DNA of 64,000 bases from Cadophora sp. MPI-SDFR-AT-0126. Taxonomy: Eukaryota; Ascomycota; Leotiomycetes; Helotiales; Ploettnerulaceae. A program made the position numbers and the translations under genes. Positions 47,478 to 60,295 of this stretch are shown in pieces. Where the stretch lies: assembly GCA_020747065.1 (NCBI GenBank), contig JAGMVK010000006.1, positions 558,001 through 622,000 of the forward strand. Reading direction: 5' to 3'. The stretch's first letter is position 1. The number at the start of each line of letters is the position of its first letter. The notes beneath the pieces are model-generated. The model searched no databases, had not been told where the DNA came from, and saw nothing but the letters and a program-made list of their open reading frames with translations.

Positions 47478-49386
47478 ATGGATAATACAATAAGAAAACG
47501 CGTGTTGGTAGATGATACTGCCCAGGAGTCAAATAAGAAGCTTAAGAGCGTCGATGCCATTGAGCCATTGGCAGGAGAGGGGGGGAATGGATTCAACGTA
47601 CAAGATATTAGTTTCGCTGGGGTGGAGAAAGATCCCCATTCGAATTACGCATTTTGGAGCACCGTAAGTGTTCCTTAAAGATCTCTTCAGATCAAAATTA
47701 CATCTTAAACAGAATGCTCTTGTGTCTCTGACAGAGCTAACATAAAGTCAGATGGTCTTCATCCAGACACCCGCAGAAGAACGTCGCCGAAGACCACACG
47801 AGCAAAGCTCGTTGCGAGAATATCCTTCGATACAGGATATCGACTATCTTCGTCCCGATAAGTTGAAAATCGAAACGTCCTCGGACGTCACCTTGACAAG
47901 TTTGACGCGTCCTTGTACGGCTGCGGGTGGGCCGGTACTCAGAGTTGGAGATATCATTACGCTCCATGTTGTTGGGGACGTTTACAAGGAGGTTGAGTTT
48001 CGTTACGATTACATTCTCTCGTTGCTAAAATGCTAATCATAACCCATAGATCATCGGAGGATTTATCAAGCGCGCAACTCCCGCCGCACAAGGTCCTCTC
48101 CAATTGTCGAAACCCAGCCTCCTGATCTCCATACCTCCTGGTCAAGAACAGGAACTCACTTCCGCCCACCCGAATATTATCTTCCCGAACGATCAGAATC
48201 AAGATAGAGCCACTGCTCCACACTCTATCTGGAAGGCAGCACGCACACATTTTCCAGCTGCCGCTAGGTTTGGCATGGAAGGAAAGCAATTGTGGGAAAG
48301 AATGTCGGTGACTCGTGGCGATGAAGAGCTGGGTACTCTGCATGAGATGCGCTTGGCTTTACAGTTCGGCACAAATGAGTCGGACTTTGCGGCACAGCTT
48401 ACATTTAGTGAGGGGCGTGACAGAGGTTCGAAGAATAGGCAAGATGGTATGGCGAGGGCGGGGTTCTTCATGCTGAACTCTGGGACGTTGTTTCTGAAAG
48501 TTCCTGTCGAGTCTGTGGCCAGCTTGGATCAAGATCTGCTTATTGATCTTGGGCAAGAGTTGAATGAGGAGATGGCTGCACTTGCTACTAATAGCTTTGC
48601 TATTGTTATGGTTGATACAAGAGGCTACCATGCCGACGGCTTGCCAATATCCGAGAAGCCCAAGTGTCTGCGGAATGCTCTCACAAAGGGCTCAAATGCA
48701 TTTCTAACTACCTATACGAAGAGAATCGCCGGTCATTCTGGATTCTCCAATGGTTATGCCCATATGTAAGTACTTTTCATCCCCAGTTTTTGGGTTCCGT
48801 TCAGCCCATTTTCCATACCCAACGGCCGTTTGTGATTCCAGCTAATTTCGGTCAATACAGAGGTTTCCAATCACTCTGCCGCAACGACCAAGGAGAAATC
48901 GAAGTCCCCGCTCCATTCAAGTACCTGTACCGCACCCCCGCTCAACCCACCGTGAAGGTGCCCGAAGGAGAGGTACTCTGGACCAATGGAGAGAAGAAAG
49001 CCGCTACGGATTTCTACGAGTTCGAAATTTCAAAGGATAAGATTCGGCACTATCCTCTACCTGTAACACGATCCCGTCGCCCACTCCATATTCGGACAAT
49101 GCAATATCGGAAGTTGGAGGAGGGATGGGTCGTGGATTCTAGAGTTCACCCAGATGCACCTGTTAAGGATGTTGTGACTGATGAGGGTTTTGCTGAGGCT
49201 ATGACGAAGCCGCGAACACGTCCATTGCCGGAGACTAAGAAAGTGAAGTGGGAGGGTGATGGGAGTTCTTCTGGGGCTGCTTGGGTGGGGTATGAGATGC
49301 TTGGTCGGAAGCGGACAGAGAACGGTGTGCCAGCTACGGGTCGTTATGCCACTATCGAGGAGAGATTTGCGGGACAGGAGCGGTGA
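47478..49386 (+). CDS. Conserved-looking protein of unknown function (four exons)
   Basis: Exons 47478-47663, 47752-47991, 48050-48765 and 48861-49386; introns of 88, 58 and 95 bp begin GT and end AG, with CTAAC/CTAAT-like branch sites in the first two. The total is 1,668 bp, 555 residues, frame closed. The N-terminus has a short basic cluster (RKRVLVDD, NKKLK) that could act in nuclear import. The rest is a mixed alpha/beta-looking globular protein without signal peptide or membrane segment. It includes VLRVGDIITLHVVGDVY, then IIGGFIKRATP, a W-K-A-A-R-T-H-F segment, and a conserved-looking C-terminal part (FKYLYRTPAQP, GEVLWTNGEKK, then RPLHIRTMQYRKLEEGW). I recognise no catalytic motif and assign no function. 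Donor GTTGAG at intron 2 is non-canonical beyond GT, making that junction the least certain. Confidence 0.7.
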
Positions 49387-51401
49387 TGGCTTCGGATAGA
49401 GGATGTAGTAGTGGGTGGAGCTTTTGTGTATGGAGAAGGTGTTGGATAATTCTTAAATGTGGGGTTGTTTCTTGGGAATTTTGGAGAAGTTGAGGCTATG
49501 AGAACATGTTCATACTGAGAGTCGAGTCCAGTAAAGACTTCAAGATAGACTAAACACTATGAATACCACTTTCTCTCGTTTTTCGGAAGATTCTGTGGCG
49601 TATGCTAGGAACGTGGTCTCCCCCGGCCCCCGATTCATGTACCTAACTTATGTTGTGATTTGGTCCGACGAATTTGATTTAATTGTGAATTGATGTGCAG
49701 CTATATTATAGAAATCTGCGTACTGAGATACTAAGTGCTGGTTACACAGATCTTTCGTTAGATGTAGAGATGGGCACATCTCCGGTTTAGGAGTTGAAAC
49801 TTCAAAAGAGGAAATCCTTCGGTTCTCACTTATTCACATAATATCACAAAATCACATAAATTTAGCAAAGCTGATAAACAACAAACATAGTTGTAAACAC
49901 ATAACAATTTCAAAAGCAGAAGTTTTTGCTGCAGAATCAATCATGCTCCTCAAGACAGAAAGATCGACATAGAGGTACTTGCCATCATACCTCCTTTACA
50001 TAGTCTCCGTTCCGCCTGCAACGCATGTTGTGGCGCTCACCAAAATCTATAGAACCCTCCTAGCAGTGGTCTACAGCTCTTTCATCAGATTTCTGTTACA
50101 CAACCGCTAATGTCGTCATCAAAAAAACTCATTGTCATCTCTCTCATACGTTCTTCATCCTCCGGCCGCAAGTCTAAAAAAGAAATTGCTCGACATGGTT
50201 CACTTTGCACTTACCTGGTTACGCCTGTCCTTCATTTACCGACATAGATATTCTATTCTCTTCGACACATACTTGCAACAACGTCAAATTTGGGAGATAG
50301 GGCATCTTCCCAGTCCTATCCCTGTGCTTTCTTGTTCTTGGATGAATGTTTGGAGGGTGTTGTGCTGGGGCATTGTGAGGCATTTACAGGGGAGGTGAAG
50401 AACGGTACGGAAGGGTGAAGAGTGCGAGGAGGATTGGCGTTCGCTGCAATTCACCATTTTCCAATTGTCCCTTAAATCTCTCAAATACCGGAAAATGGTG
50501 TGTATAAAAGCGTCCCAAACTGTCGCCTCACACCGAGTACCCATAGCAACAGGTTACCATGATATGATTGAACCACCCAAGCCACCCTTAGTGCCACACA
50601 CACGGTGGTCAATTTGAGGGTCCTCCTACTACTTTTATCCCCCTCTCATTCATGGAAAACACTATACTCGTAGAGCACATAAATCCATATTATCACGCCT
50701 GTCAATACCCCCATTCTCGGAAAAAGTCGACGCTCTTGAATATGAATAGGAAAGGGACGCGCGATGGCAGTAATGAAAACGACGACAATGAGTTATTGGT
50801 AACAGCGTATGAATATTGACAACGACAAGAGGAATAGCAATGAGAAAAGACTTGTTCGGACTTGACTGCAAGGAAGAAAAGAAGACGTGTAAGTGAGCAG
50901 TGGCTTTAGTACTCTGAAGGTTTTACTAATGTAAGTCTGCATGGATACATACACATGCGCTAGTTTCGAGCAAGGTTTCGGGTGGTCTTGTCTCGATTCT
51001 TCCTCGTTCAGTTGCGTTGAATTGGGATTCAGAAAGCGGGGGAGTGGGATGAGGGATTTTATAGGATGAGTTTGCAGGGTGAGGGGAGGGTGAAGAGGTA
51101 AGGACGGAGTTTGTAACGTTAGGCGAAGGAAGGATAGAGGAATGTGAATAGGTGGTTAGGAAGTGGGAGTGGTGAGCGGCGATTTTCTGACATTAAGGAT
51201 TTGATGTGGAATGAATAGGAGAGACTGATTCAAGGTGTGAACTGACTTAACCACCAACAACAGACACTCGAGAAAGCTTGATGTTGGTTCTATAGCTATA
51301 GCAGAGTCTGATGCCGTCTTCGAAGTCTAAACTATGCTCTGCCCCCATTCTTCTAAACCACCCTCCACCCTCTCTCATCCCCATCCCATTCCCATTCTAA
51401 T
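49387..51401. other. Convergent intergenic region, 2.0 kb
   Basis: It lies between two convergent genes. Open frames of 69-88 codons occur (50132-50398, 50284-50544, 50662-50871), but they overlap on opposite strands and have no recognisable product. The region may contain long 3' UTRs or a non-coding transcript, but nothing in the sequence proves this. Confidence 0.5.
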
Positions 51402-54400
51402 CTAAATCTCATCCCTCGACTCCGCCGTATCAGCAGTCTCGCCATCTGAATCGCCTTCCTCGTCATCCTCATCATCGTCATCGTCTTCTTCATTCGGATC
51501 TTCCTCCTCGTCTGCTTCGAGACCATAGCTCTCTTGGAAGCTGGAGAGGGGCTGGACTTGTGTTTTGAAGCCTGAGCTGGTGAAGCCTTTGACTATGCCC
51601 TGGTTTGGTGTGTTAGTGGGAGGGATGAGAGAGAGATTGCGGGGTGGGAAAGGAAGGTGAGGAGGAGGGAAGATCGAATGGAAAATGAAAAAGGGCAAAC
51701 GAACCTCCTCCATAATCGGCGCACATGTGACCGCCACATTCGCCTTGCCTGGCGTAAAAGCCGGTAACAGTACATCCTTCATAACAGCCTGAATCTCCGG
51801 TACCGTGATATTCCTCACCGCCTTCAAGATCTTCGCATCGTACCCATCATCTAGTGCTCTAATAACGCTATTCACGAAATGGAATTGCCCAGCCGCAGCC
51901 ATAGTCGTCTGTTCATCAGCGAGGTTCATCACGATCCCACTGATTGCTCCCTCGAGGGCAGCTTGTTCGAACTTAGCCGTACCGTCGATGTAGGATTCTA
52001 GGATTGCTTTGCCGGCTACGAAGGCGCGGTACGCGTCCGGTGAGCGGTAGACGGAGAATTGGATGAAGCCTCCATCGGGGTCGCGCTTGAACCATGAGCC
52101 GTACGCGAGGCCTTTTCCACGGATGGCTGTCCAGAGCGGGCCTTCGACGGCTTCGAGGAAGGAGATGGCGACCATGAGGGCGGGGAGGATGGGGTCTTCG
52201 GGGTCGGTGGGGCCCTTGGCGGTGGAGATGCAGAAGGACGAGTCGATGGTGGCCATGGGTACTACTACTGCGCCGTAGTTTCCTGGCTTTTGACCGTCGG
52301 GGCTGAGGCGTTGGGAGAGTTTGACGAGGGGGAGGAGAGGGGCGCTGGTGTCGAGGGTGGAGACGAGGGGTTCCCAGGCGGAGACGGGGTTGGGGAGTTT
52401 GTTGACATCGGCGATGACTAGGGCGCGCATGTTATTGAATGTGAAGAGAGATTTTCGGAGGGATTCGAGCCACGAGACAACGGTGTCTGGATCCTTTGCG
52501 AGGAGTTTCTTAAGACGCTTCATGTACACCCCTTTGACGAGTGTGCCGCGGGATTTGACGCTGGAGTCTTTGTCGAGGTGGATCATGGAGTCGACGGCGT
52601 AGAGCATGTTGTTTCCGTTGCGTTTGGCTTCGGGGATGTCGGCGAGGATCTTGGCCATGCCGGCGTTGAGGCGGACGGGGTCGAAGATGCTGTCAAACAT
52701 CATGGTACGGATCCATTTTATGGCCATTTCATACTTCTCGGGCTCAATCTGGAATTGAATGACAAGTCCTTCAGCGTCGTTAAGACGACCGGCTCCGCTC
52801 ATGGAGTAGCTGATTGTGTCTTGCTCGAGCTTTGTGACGACTTCTTCGAACTCTACGCGCTTCCCATCTTGCATTATTGGTGTATTGAAGAAGTTATCCA
52901 TGAAAAGTGGGAGGAGTGGTCGATGTTCTGTTGCGACCTGAGAAGTACCAAGTAGGAGTGTCAAGTGAACGAAGTTCGTGGGAACATGCTCGAATTGAAG
53001 GAAGAGGGGGAGATCAGACTTTGTTGCATCAATGACCTTTTGGGCTTTGTTTTCAGGAGCACCCAGCTTCTTTGCAAGTCCAGACCTGGCGCTTGTTGAT
53101 TCGATGAAGTGGATCGAGTCGACACCTGGAACAGGCCATTTTTGAAGAACTGATGCAGGGATCTCGACGTCGTTCTTCGCAATCGCAAGCTTAAGCTTCT
53201 CTGCAAGAGCTTTGAGTCCATCGGGACCAAGTTCTTCCTTTCTCTTTGCAACTCTTGCTTCCTCATTGCTCTTAATTCTGTCTGCCATTGCCTTTGACGG
53301 TTTACCAAGTAGTGAGATATGAGGAGCATCAGAGATCCACTTCTTAAGGAAATCTCGCCATTGTCCGTCTGTCCACTTCTCTAGAGTGTCGTACTCGGAA
53401 ACTGTACCAAACTCTTTCAAAGTTGAACCATCTCTCTTGCCAAAGAGGAAGTCATTGATGACTCCAGTGGCATAAAAACTGGCAGAGCTCTCGGCTTGGA
53501 ACTTCACCTGTCTGCGTTCTCGCTTCACGCAATCCAACATGTAGTCCATATCAAGAGGCTTTGATGCCACTTCCTTCAAAAGTTCGAAAAGTCGCTTCTC
53601 GACGAACTCAAGCTTCTCCGTCAGCACACCACTTGGTTGCATCCATATAACAGTATCAGGTCGAGCATCCCAGTAGGTGCCAATACTACTGGCAAGTTCT
53701 TCCTTCTCTACCATAACATTCTCCAAGATTGAGACAGAAGATCCAGCGAGATACGTGAGGAGAACATTCAGAGCTGCGGTGAGAACTGCGTCATTACAAT
53801 TCGGGCCGAACATAGCGATGGTGATCTCGCCTGTCGACTCGTCTTCCTCTGGGAATTCAACGGTCTCGACAATAGTCTTTGCGATGGCCGGTGGTTGTGC
53901 TGACTCTATCCATGGGCTACGAGGCATTAGCAAAGATCCACCACAAAAATACGAGTTCTATTCAAATCACCTACCGTTTGAAAGGAGCAGAGATCGGGGG
54001 AATGAAGTCAACGATACCCTCCTCAAACTCGTCCAGGATTTGCAGAAGATGATCCTTGTCAACTTCACCTACAAGAACCAAACACAAATTCTTTGGCTGG
54101 TACATCTCCTTGTGAAATTCACGGATGCGCTCGGGAGTCAGAACTCTCAGATTCTCCATCAGCCCACCAGTCTCGTATCTGAAGCCAACATTCTCGGGGT
54201 AGAGTAGCCTTCTGGCTTTGATGTCGATGATTTCTGGTCCATTGTTCTGAACACCCTGCATCTCAGAGTACACAACTCCAGCATCATTTCCTTCGCCGTC
54301 GATGTGCCAGACTTCTGTGTAGCATCCTTCATCGGTGAGAGTTGGCAGGATCACGTGTTCAAGGTATACTGGCAAAATTTGAGCAAAGCCTTCCCAGCCT

Positions 54401-54732
54401 GCAGTATCCAGGGTGTAGGCGGTGTGATCAGTTGCAGTCCATGCATTGGTATTGGAGTAGGCTCTGGATGCAAGTTTGTCGAGGAGGCCTTTATACTGGT
54501 AGTTCTTGGATCCCATGAAAACAAGATGCTCCAGAGTGTGAGGCGATCCAGAGTCATCGAAGATCTCAGTAGCTAGTGTGAAGTAGCCGCGGACTTTTGG
54601 ACCTTGCTGGTTGCAGACCACAACATGCATACCGGTTTGCTCTGATACATATTGCGAGATGGACACGGGTGCATAGTCTGTGTCGAACTGTTGGATGGTC
54701 CGGAAGCGAGGCGTCTTGATTTGGCTCGGCAT
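51402..54732 (-). CDS. M16-family zinc metalloprotease (three exons)
   Basis: Exons (minus) 54732-53975, 53916-51705 and 51599-51402; introns are 58 and 105 bp with GTAGGT and GTTCGT donors. The total is 3,168 bp, 1,055 residues, frame closed, close to the roughly 1,000-residue length of fungal M16C proteases such as S. pombe SPAC3H1.02c. The inverted zinc motif HTLEH (His65, Glu68, His69) sits in GSPHTLEHLVFMG, and a third ligand is probably Glu157 in VVYSEMQG. Two half-proteases are expected to form a chamber that degrades peptides. The C-terminus is a strongly acidic tail (EEEDPNEEDDDDDEDD). I chose the ATG of MPSQIKT because the upstream extension is low-complexity and lies in the likely leader. 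No clear mitochondrial presequence is seen; I infer a cytosolic location. Confidence 0.9.
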
Positions 54733-56017
54733 GATGAAGGATGTGAATAGAGTACTATGGAGAGTATTGGTGATGGTTGAGATGAAACTCCTGGAAAGTG
54801 TTAGTAGATGTGTGTATGTGTGTGTGTGTGTGCTTAAGTAGAAGCGGATTGCTATTTCTGGAGGAGAAAGAAGAGGCACAAAAGAAGAAGCGAAGAGGGT
54901 ATAAATAGCCAGACGCTCCAAATCGGAATATCAAGAAGGCAAATATTTTGTGCCCAGCTGTGCATAGTATTAAACACCCAACGCCGTGATTATGTTTCAA
55001 GTCGTGTACACGCCCGGAGACATGGTATTCTTCGCACACAAGGGCGTAATCAAGCAATAGAACAACCACGTGACTGTATCCAAAACCACTGAAGCCAGGC
55101 GTACGGAAAGGACAGATGATGTGAATAGGTTGGCATACCAGTCTCGTTCCTTGGAATGGTAAGACACAAAGGCAAGAAATGGTACTACCACACTGACGAT
55201 CGCCAGTCTCCCAGTTAATGTGTGAAGATACCCCGCCATCCTAGGCCACGATATTGATTAAGGCGAGAGTGGCATGGGTACATGGAGCATGACGAGAACA
55301 GATGAGAGGAGGGTTGGAGTTGTCGTTATAGATGTATGAAAATCTGTGCTACATACCTTGATTTGTATTGCTTGAGATATCCTGCAGCCTGCAGCCTTGC
55401 GATGCGATGCGCTGCGCTTGAATGCAAGGTGACCGACCACACAGTTTGGCGGCAGCCTTGTCAGCTCGGCTGTGGGAAAAGTCGGAAATCAGTCTTATGT
55501 GAACAAAAGGCTTTCAAAACATAAAGGTATTTGAGAGAATATATTTGTGTGAAATCGAAGAGTGGTGAAGATCGCAAAATGACGGGAAGAGAAGGGAATG
55601 GAATAAATAAGCCTTCCAGCTGTCTTGCTCGTTCACTCGCTCTTGTGTGAAAGAACTCTGGGATCTAATAAATCGCGCGGAAGAAATTTGATTGGTGAAT
55701 TTTCCGGATGTGGTTCTCAGCGTCCGCCGCCACCGACTCTTGGCATTTGGACTGGCGGGACGGGGATTCCGCCCCGCCGCGTCGCACTTGGACTGGAAAT
55801 CGAACAGGCGCGACCCGCGTCATAAGCTTTGGCTCAAAATCCTGGGAGCTGCCAGAGTAAATACACTACACTACTTACCGCCATACTTTGCTCATTTTCG
55901 CTCTAGAACTTCCCCACAGACTGTGATCATATAATATGACGATGCCGCATTTGTCTTGATCCAGGTTCACAGACTCGCAATCCCAGCTCCCTAATCCTTC
56001 GACTTTATTTGGCCAGC
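54733..56017. other. Divergent intergenic region between protease and Zw10-like gene
   Basis: A short GT repeat lies at 54813-54832. A GC-rich patch at 55700-55810 contains two spaced (A/C)(T/A)TTGGACTGG elements. Overlapping short open frames are not called. It probably holds both promoters. Confidence 0.5.
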
Positions 56018-59000
56018 ATGCCCTCTCCAACTCCTCCGGATCTTGGACAAGTACTTGTAGACTTTTCTACAAATGGCGCATTTCCAGAGGAAGAAGCTGT
56101 CTCTGCCGCTTATGTCGACTCTCCCATGGTATCTGCAGCTCTAGCAGTTTTACAAAATGCCAAAGCAGAATTGGAGGTTCGCCCAGTGTCCTTTTCCCTT
56201 ACCATTGTCCAACCTGACCCAATACCAGGACGAAGTTCGCGCAATAAGTCGAGAGACAGCCCCAGATGTCGACCTCTGGATCAAGCATGCCAAATCTATA
56301 CAAGACGATATCCAACGAGCTCGGCAACTGTCCAGCAGCATAGTTCGACAAGCGGAGGCTGACGATGAGAGGAAAGAGGAACTGGGGGAGAAGGAGACAT
56401 ACGCAGATTTCCTCACCAAAGAGGTTTCCTTCAATCACCAGCTTCTTACGGTTCTGCGGTCCCTCCAAGGTGTCAATGAGAGCTTGAATAAGGCAGAGGA
56501 ATGTGCGACTGAGAAAAGAATAATTGATGGACTGCATATGCTCGAAGGTGGGTCGGCCCGTCTTGGTGTCTGAAGGTCATTGACTGAATCTTGTAGCCGC
56601 ATGGAAGAGTCTGGCAGAAATTCCGCTGGAAAAGACTACACGGGTGATGCGATTACTCGACTCCAGATGCTTCGAGCTACGGGTACACATACACGAGCAG
56701 TTTTCGGCTGTTTGGGAGACACTCATCAAAATCGATCGGGAGCAATCCACAATCACCATAAATCAGGAAATTCAAGGTACAGATCCTAGTCACCTTCTTG
56801 TACATGCCTAATGACTTTAGGGGATACGACCAACATAAGCCAAGCAGTCATTGGGCTGAAGGCATATAAGGAGCTTGATGATGCCGCAAGAAAATTGTGG
56901 GAAGATCTTGACGATGTGATCCTGAAGCCTCGTACCAATCTCCAAGCTGGATCCATACCGACTGTCCAGGTTAAGGGGGTGAGAATTAGCTGCCCAATTT
57001 CATCTGGAACACAGCTGACAATTGTAGAACTCATTGTTCCTGGGTAAGGACGTCACTAATCGCACTATAAAATCCCTTTTTGTCGACCTCGAGACTGTTA
57101 TCCATTTTCTAATCGAGAACATTCCCGGCGAGATCATTCAGTCGCTCGCACGGAAAATGATGCCTGTACTTTCAATTCGTATTCTTGAAGTTTGGCTGGA
57201 TACAGCTGTACCTGCCTCCTTAGATGATATGGTTGACTACCAAAAGGCTTTAGCCTTAGTGGCCGACTTTGCTGCGAAACTTGAAGCCTTGCAGTGGCCT
57301 GGTGCGGATACATTTCACGACTGGGTTTCAAATGCGCCTAAGATTTGGCTTGGAAAGAGGAGAGAGACTACGCTTGACTGGACTCGTAATCAGCTGTCAT
57401 TGGGTAATATTATCTTACCTGCTTTCGTCGCTGTACTAAAATCGTATAGGAATTGGAAATCCCCAAATTGCCGAGAGGGTCGAGACCAGAATGGTCGATA
57501 GAGATGAGGGTAATCATATTGCTGCCACTGGCACAACTGTAAGTCGCAACAGTCCAGTTTATTCTTTGCTCTACGTATTCAAGAGCTACCTCTGACCCGA
57601 TGCTGATTTTGTTTTAGGCAACACACGATTGGGATGATGCTTGGAGTGATGATGGAGAGCCCACACCCAATAACAGCTCCAGGGACGATTCGAATGGAGA
57701 AACGAGAAATCGAAAATCTTTGGATGAAGAGCGTCGTGCTACTGAGGTACGTTTTGCCATGAAGACGAGACACACGCTGGGTCCTCTTTATTGCTTATTG
57801 GCACGTAGAAATGAGATTGAACAAATCTAACTCGAAACAGGTCTTTAGTCCAACTCCGACCCCAACAACAGACGAAGATCAGATTGATGATGCCGCGGAT
57901 GCTTGGGGCTGGGGCGACGATGACGATGCGAATGACGCTGAGGTTCCACCTGATCCAGCACCACCCCAAGTTGGACCGGAAGAGAAAGCTGTTAGCCATG
58001 TCACGCCATCAACTCGTGAAATGACTCTCTCAGAGAAGTATTGGACATCGTCCTTGCCACGTGCTGTGTACAACACCGTCGAACAAGTCTACACTGATGG
58101 AGCCCATTTGACTCGACCAGAGTGAGTTTACTTATAAATTAGTATTTCTACATGCTAATTGACCCAGGAACGAGCACATACCTGTCACTCCAGCGGCACC
58201 CAGCTTATTTGGACTTCCAACTCTGATCCTCGCAATGTACCGAGCCATCTCACCCTACTACTACTCCCTTGAACCAGGCGGAAACATGTACCTTTATAAC
58301 GATGCCATGTGGTTATCAGAAAGGTTCCAGCAATTCCTCATTGAATGGAAGGGTCGTGAAGATATTCCTCCAAGAGCATACAATCTCGTCAAATTGGAGC
58401 CCGAGACAAAGGTTCTTATCAGTTTCGGCAAACGAGCATATACCAACGAGTTAAACGCCCAACGAACTATTATCAATGACTTGCTTGGCGGTACTGTTTC
58501 CCCTACTTTCCCCAATGTTCGTTACTAACCATATGCAGGCGTTCAGAACTTCTTTCAACAGGATGACCAAATGAACGACTCGCTCGAAGATGCCATCAAA
58601 GTCGTTCTCATACATGTCCGCACCCAAGCAGCGCTCTGGGAAAAGATTCTCCCTTACTCAGCCTGGGCCTCCGCCACCGGCTCCCTTGTGAATGCGGTCG
58701 CCACAAAACTCATCACCGACGTCTTCGACCTCTCAGACATAGGCGTCGACGAAGCAGAGCGTACAGCCACGATCCTCTCACGCGTCGAATCCCTCGATGA
58801 CTTATTCATCCCAAAACCTGACCCAAGTTCACTCACCAAGGTCAAAAGTAGCACCAATGGCACTGAAATCGACTCACCCATCCCGCTGACTTCCCAGTTT
58901 GCCGATAAATGGATGAAGATGAAGTTCCTAAGCGAAGTCCTGCAGAGCAACTTGAAGGATGTCAAGTTCCTGTGGTTTGAGAGTGATTTGAGTCTTTATT

Positions 59001-59116
59001 TCAGCGTGGAAGAGGTCGTTGATCTTGTGCATCTGAGTTTCGAGAAGAATGCGGCGGTTAGGCAGGCCGTTAGGGAGATTAGAGAGAATCCTAGGCCTAG
59101 GGGGGAGGTAGTTTAA
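56018..59116 (+). CDS. Zw10/Dsl1-type tethering or kinetochore protein (ten exons)
   Basis: Exons 56018-56176, 56229-56547, 56597-56776, 56821-56978, 57028-57403, 57450-57538, 57618-57746, 57841-58121, 58168-58490 and 58539-59116 sum to 2,592 bp, 863 residues, frame closed; introns are 44-94 bp, all GT..AG. The N-terminal third is helical (LLTVLRSLQGVNESLNKAEE, TTRVMRLLDSR), as in Zw10. A central acidic, low-complexity linker (about residues 450-520, with AWGWGDDDDAND) precedes the conserved C-terminal helical region: SLPRAVYNTVEQVYTDG, FGLPTLILAMYRAISPYYYS, NMYLYNDAMWLSERF, then WEKILPYSAWASA. In yeast the related Dsl1 tethers COPI vesicles at the ER, and in animals Zw10 also acts at kinetochores; in fungi a vesicle role is likelier. 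Assignment rests on these C-terminal motifs and length. Confidence 0.8.
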
Positions 59117-60295
59117 GATAGATGCTAGTAGAATTTGGTGAAGGGGAGACTGTGGTGATGCCGAATTTTCGGGAAAGATTGCCATGAGATACCTGTCACG
59201 TATGAAATGATTCATCCTCTTTCGTGTCCGTAATTCTTGGAAGCTGGGATTTTGCACTAGCTATGCCGTACCGGCGGACCCCATTTACATACTTCCACGC
59301 CCAGGCTTCTCTGGTAGATCTTAAGTCGAGACGAACACAATCTGACACCTCAAAACATCGACTTTCCCATCAACACACTTACTTCATTTCCCGGCCTCCC
59401 TCCTCTCCCTCTTCTTTCCGTATCCCGAATACTGCTGTTATACCAGATAGGATCCACTCCAGCTACTAAGTGTACTTTCTTCCTCTCCCTTTCCCTCCTC
59501 CGTTGCTCTTCTCGCCAGATACGAGATCCGTACCTGCCCCCGCCCCCCCTCCTAGCCCCCTCCCCTCGCCGCCTCCTCCATTCGCATCTGGTAGAGTCAA
59601 ACAGAGTCAACAAAACAACAAGATTCCAAAATCTAAACTCCCAACTCCCAACTCCCAAGTCCTCACAAATGAGGAAAGGAAGACTGGATTCAGCATGGGT
59701 ATGTATGTATGTACATGGATAGATACAATGAGGAATCTCTAAGTCTAAGCAACCAAACCACAGCCCTCGTTTGTAATTAAATCTGTCATACGATCATACT
59801 GGGCCACTGTGTGAGTCCACGAAAACAGAAAAGGGGTTGCAGAGTAACTTAATGAAATGTAATGTCAAGTCAAGTTCACAATACAAGACACGGATGCATT
59901 AGCGAAAAGAAGAAAGAGGATACACAATATGATGATACCATTTATCTATCTATGCATATCCTGCTCACAAGGAAGATAGACACATCATCATGATCTCCCA
60001 CTTCCACCCATTCAATAGACAGGTTAGTGATCCCACAGCCTCAGCGTAGGACGTATAACCCAGCCACACTCAATTCCTGCCATGCCAGAACACCACCCCA
60101 TCCCACCCCCTTACAGAGGAGTCATTGCACGTATGTAGGTAAGCAGAGGTATTCCCAAACGCCCGCAGAAATCAAATCGAATGAATATCAAGTGCACTCT
60201 CGTAATGTGCTTCGTACAAAGAAGAAATAAGTGTAGAATAACAAGCAAGCGAGTCTGGATGCAGAATAAGCAAGATTGGCAGTACAGAACAGCGC
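59117..60295. other. Convergent intergenic region with pyrimidine-rich tract
   Basis: It lies between the convergent Zw10-like and RAD16-like genes. The stretch 59477-59585 is dominated by C and T (for example CCCCCGCCCCCCCTCC). Short open frames here are low-complexity consequences of that tract and are not called. Confidence 0.5.

Noticed and set aside
50132..50871. Short frames between the unknown gene and the protease
   Set aside because: They overlap on opposite strands, lack domains and are likely chance frames in 3' flanking DNA.
51593..51775. 60-codon minus-strand frame inside the protease gene
   Set aside because: It covers the second intron of the M16 protease and its flanks in another frame.
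59470..59742. Pro-rich 90-codon frame
   Set aside because: It results from the C/T-rich tract at 59477-59585 in a convergent 3' region; no other coding evidence.
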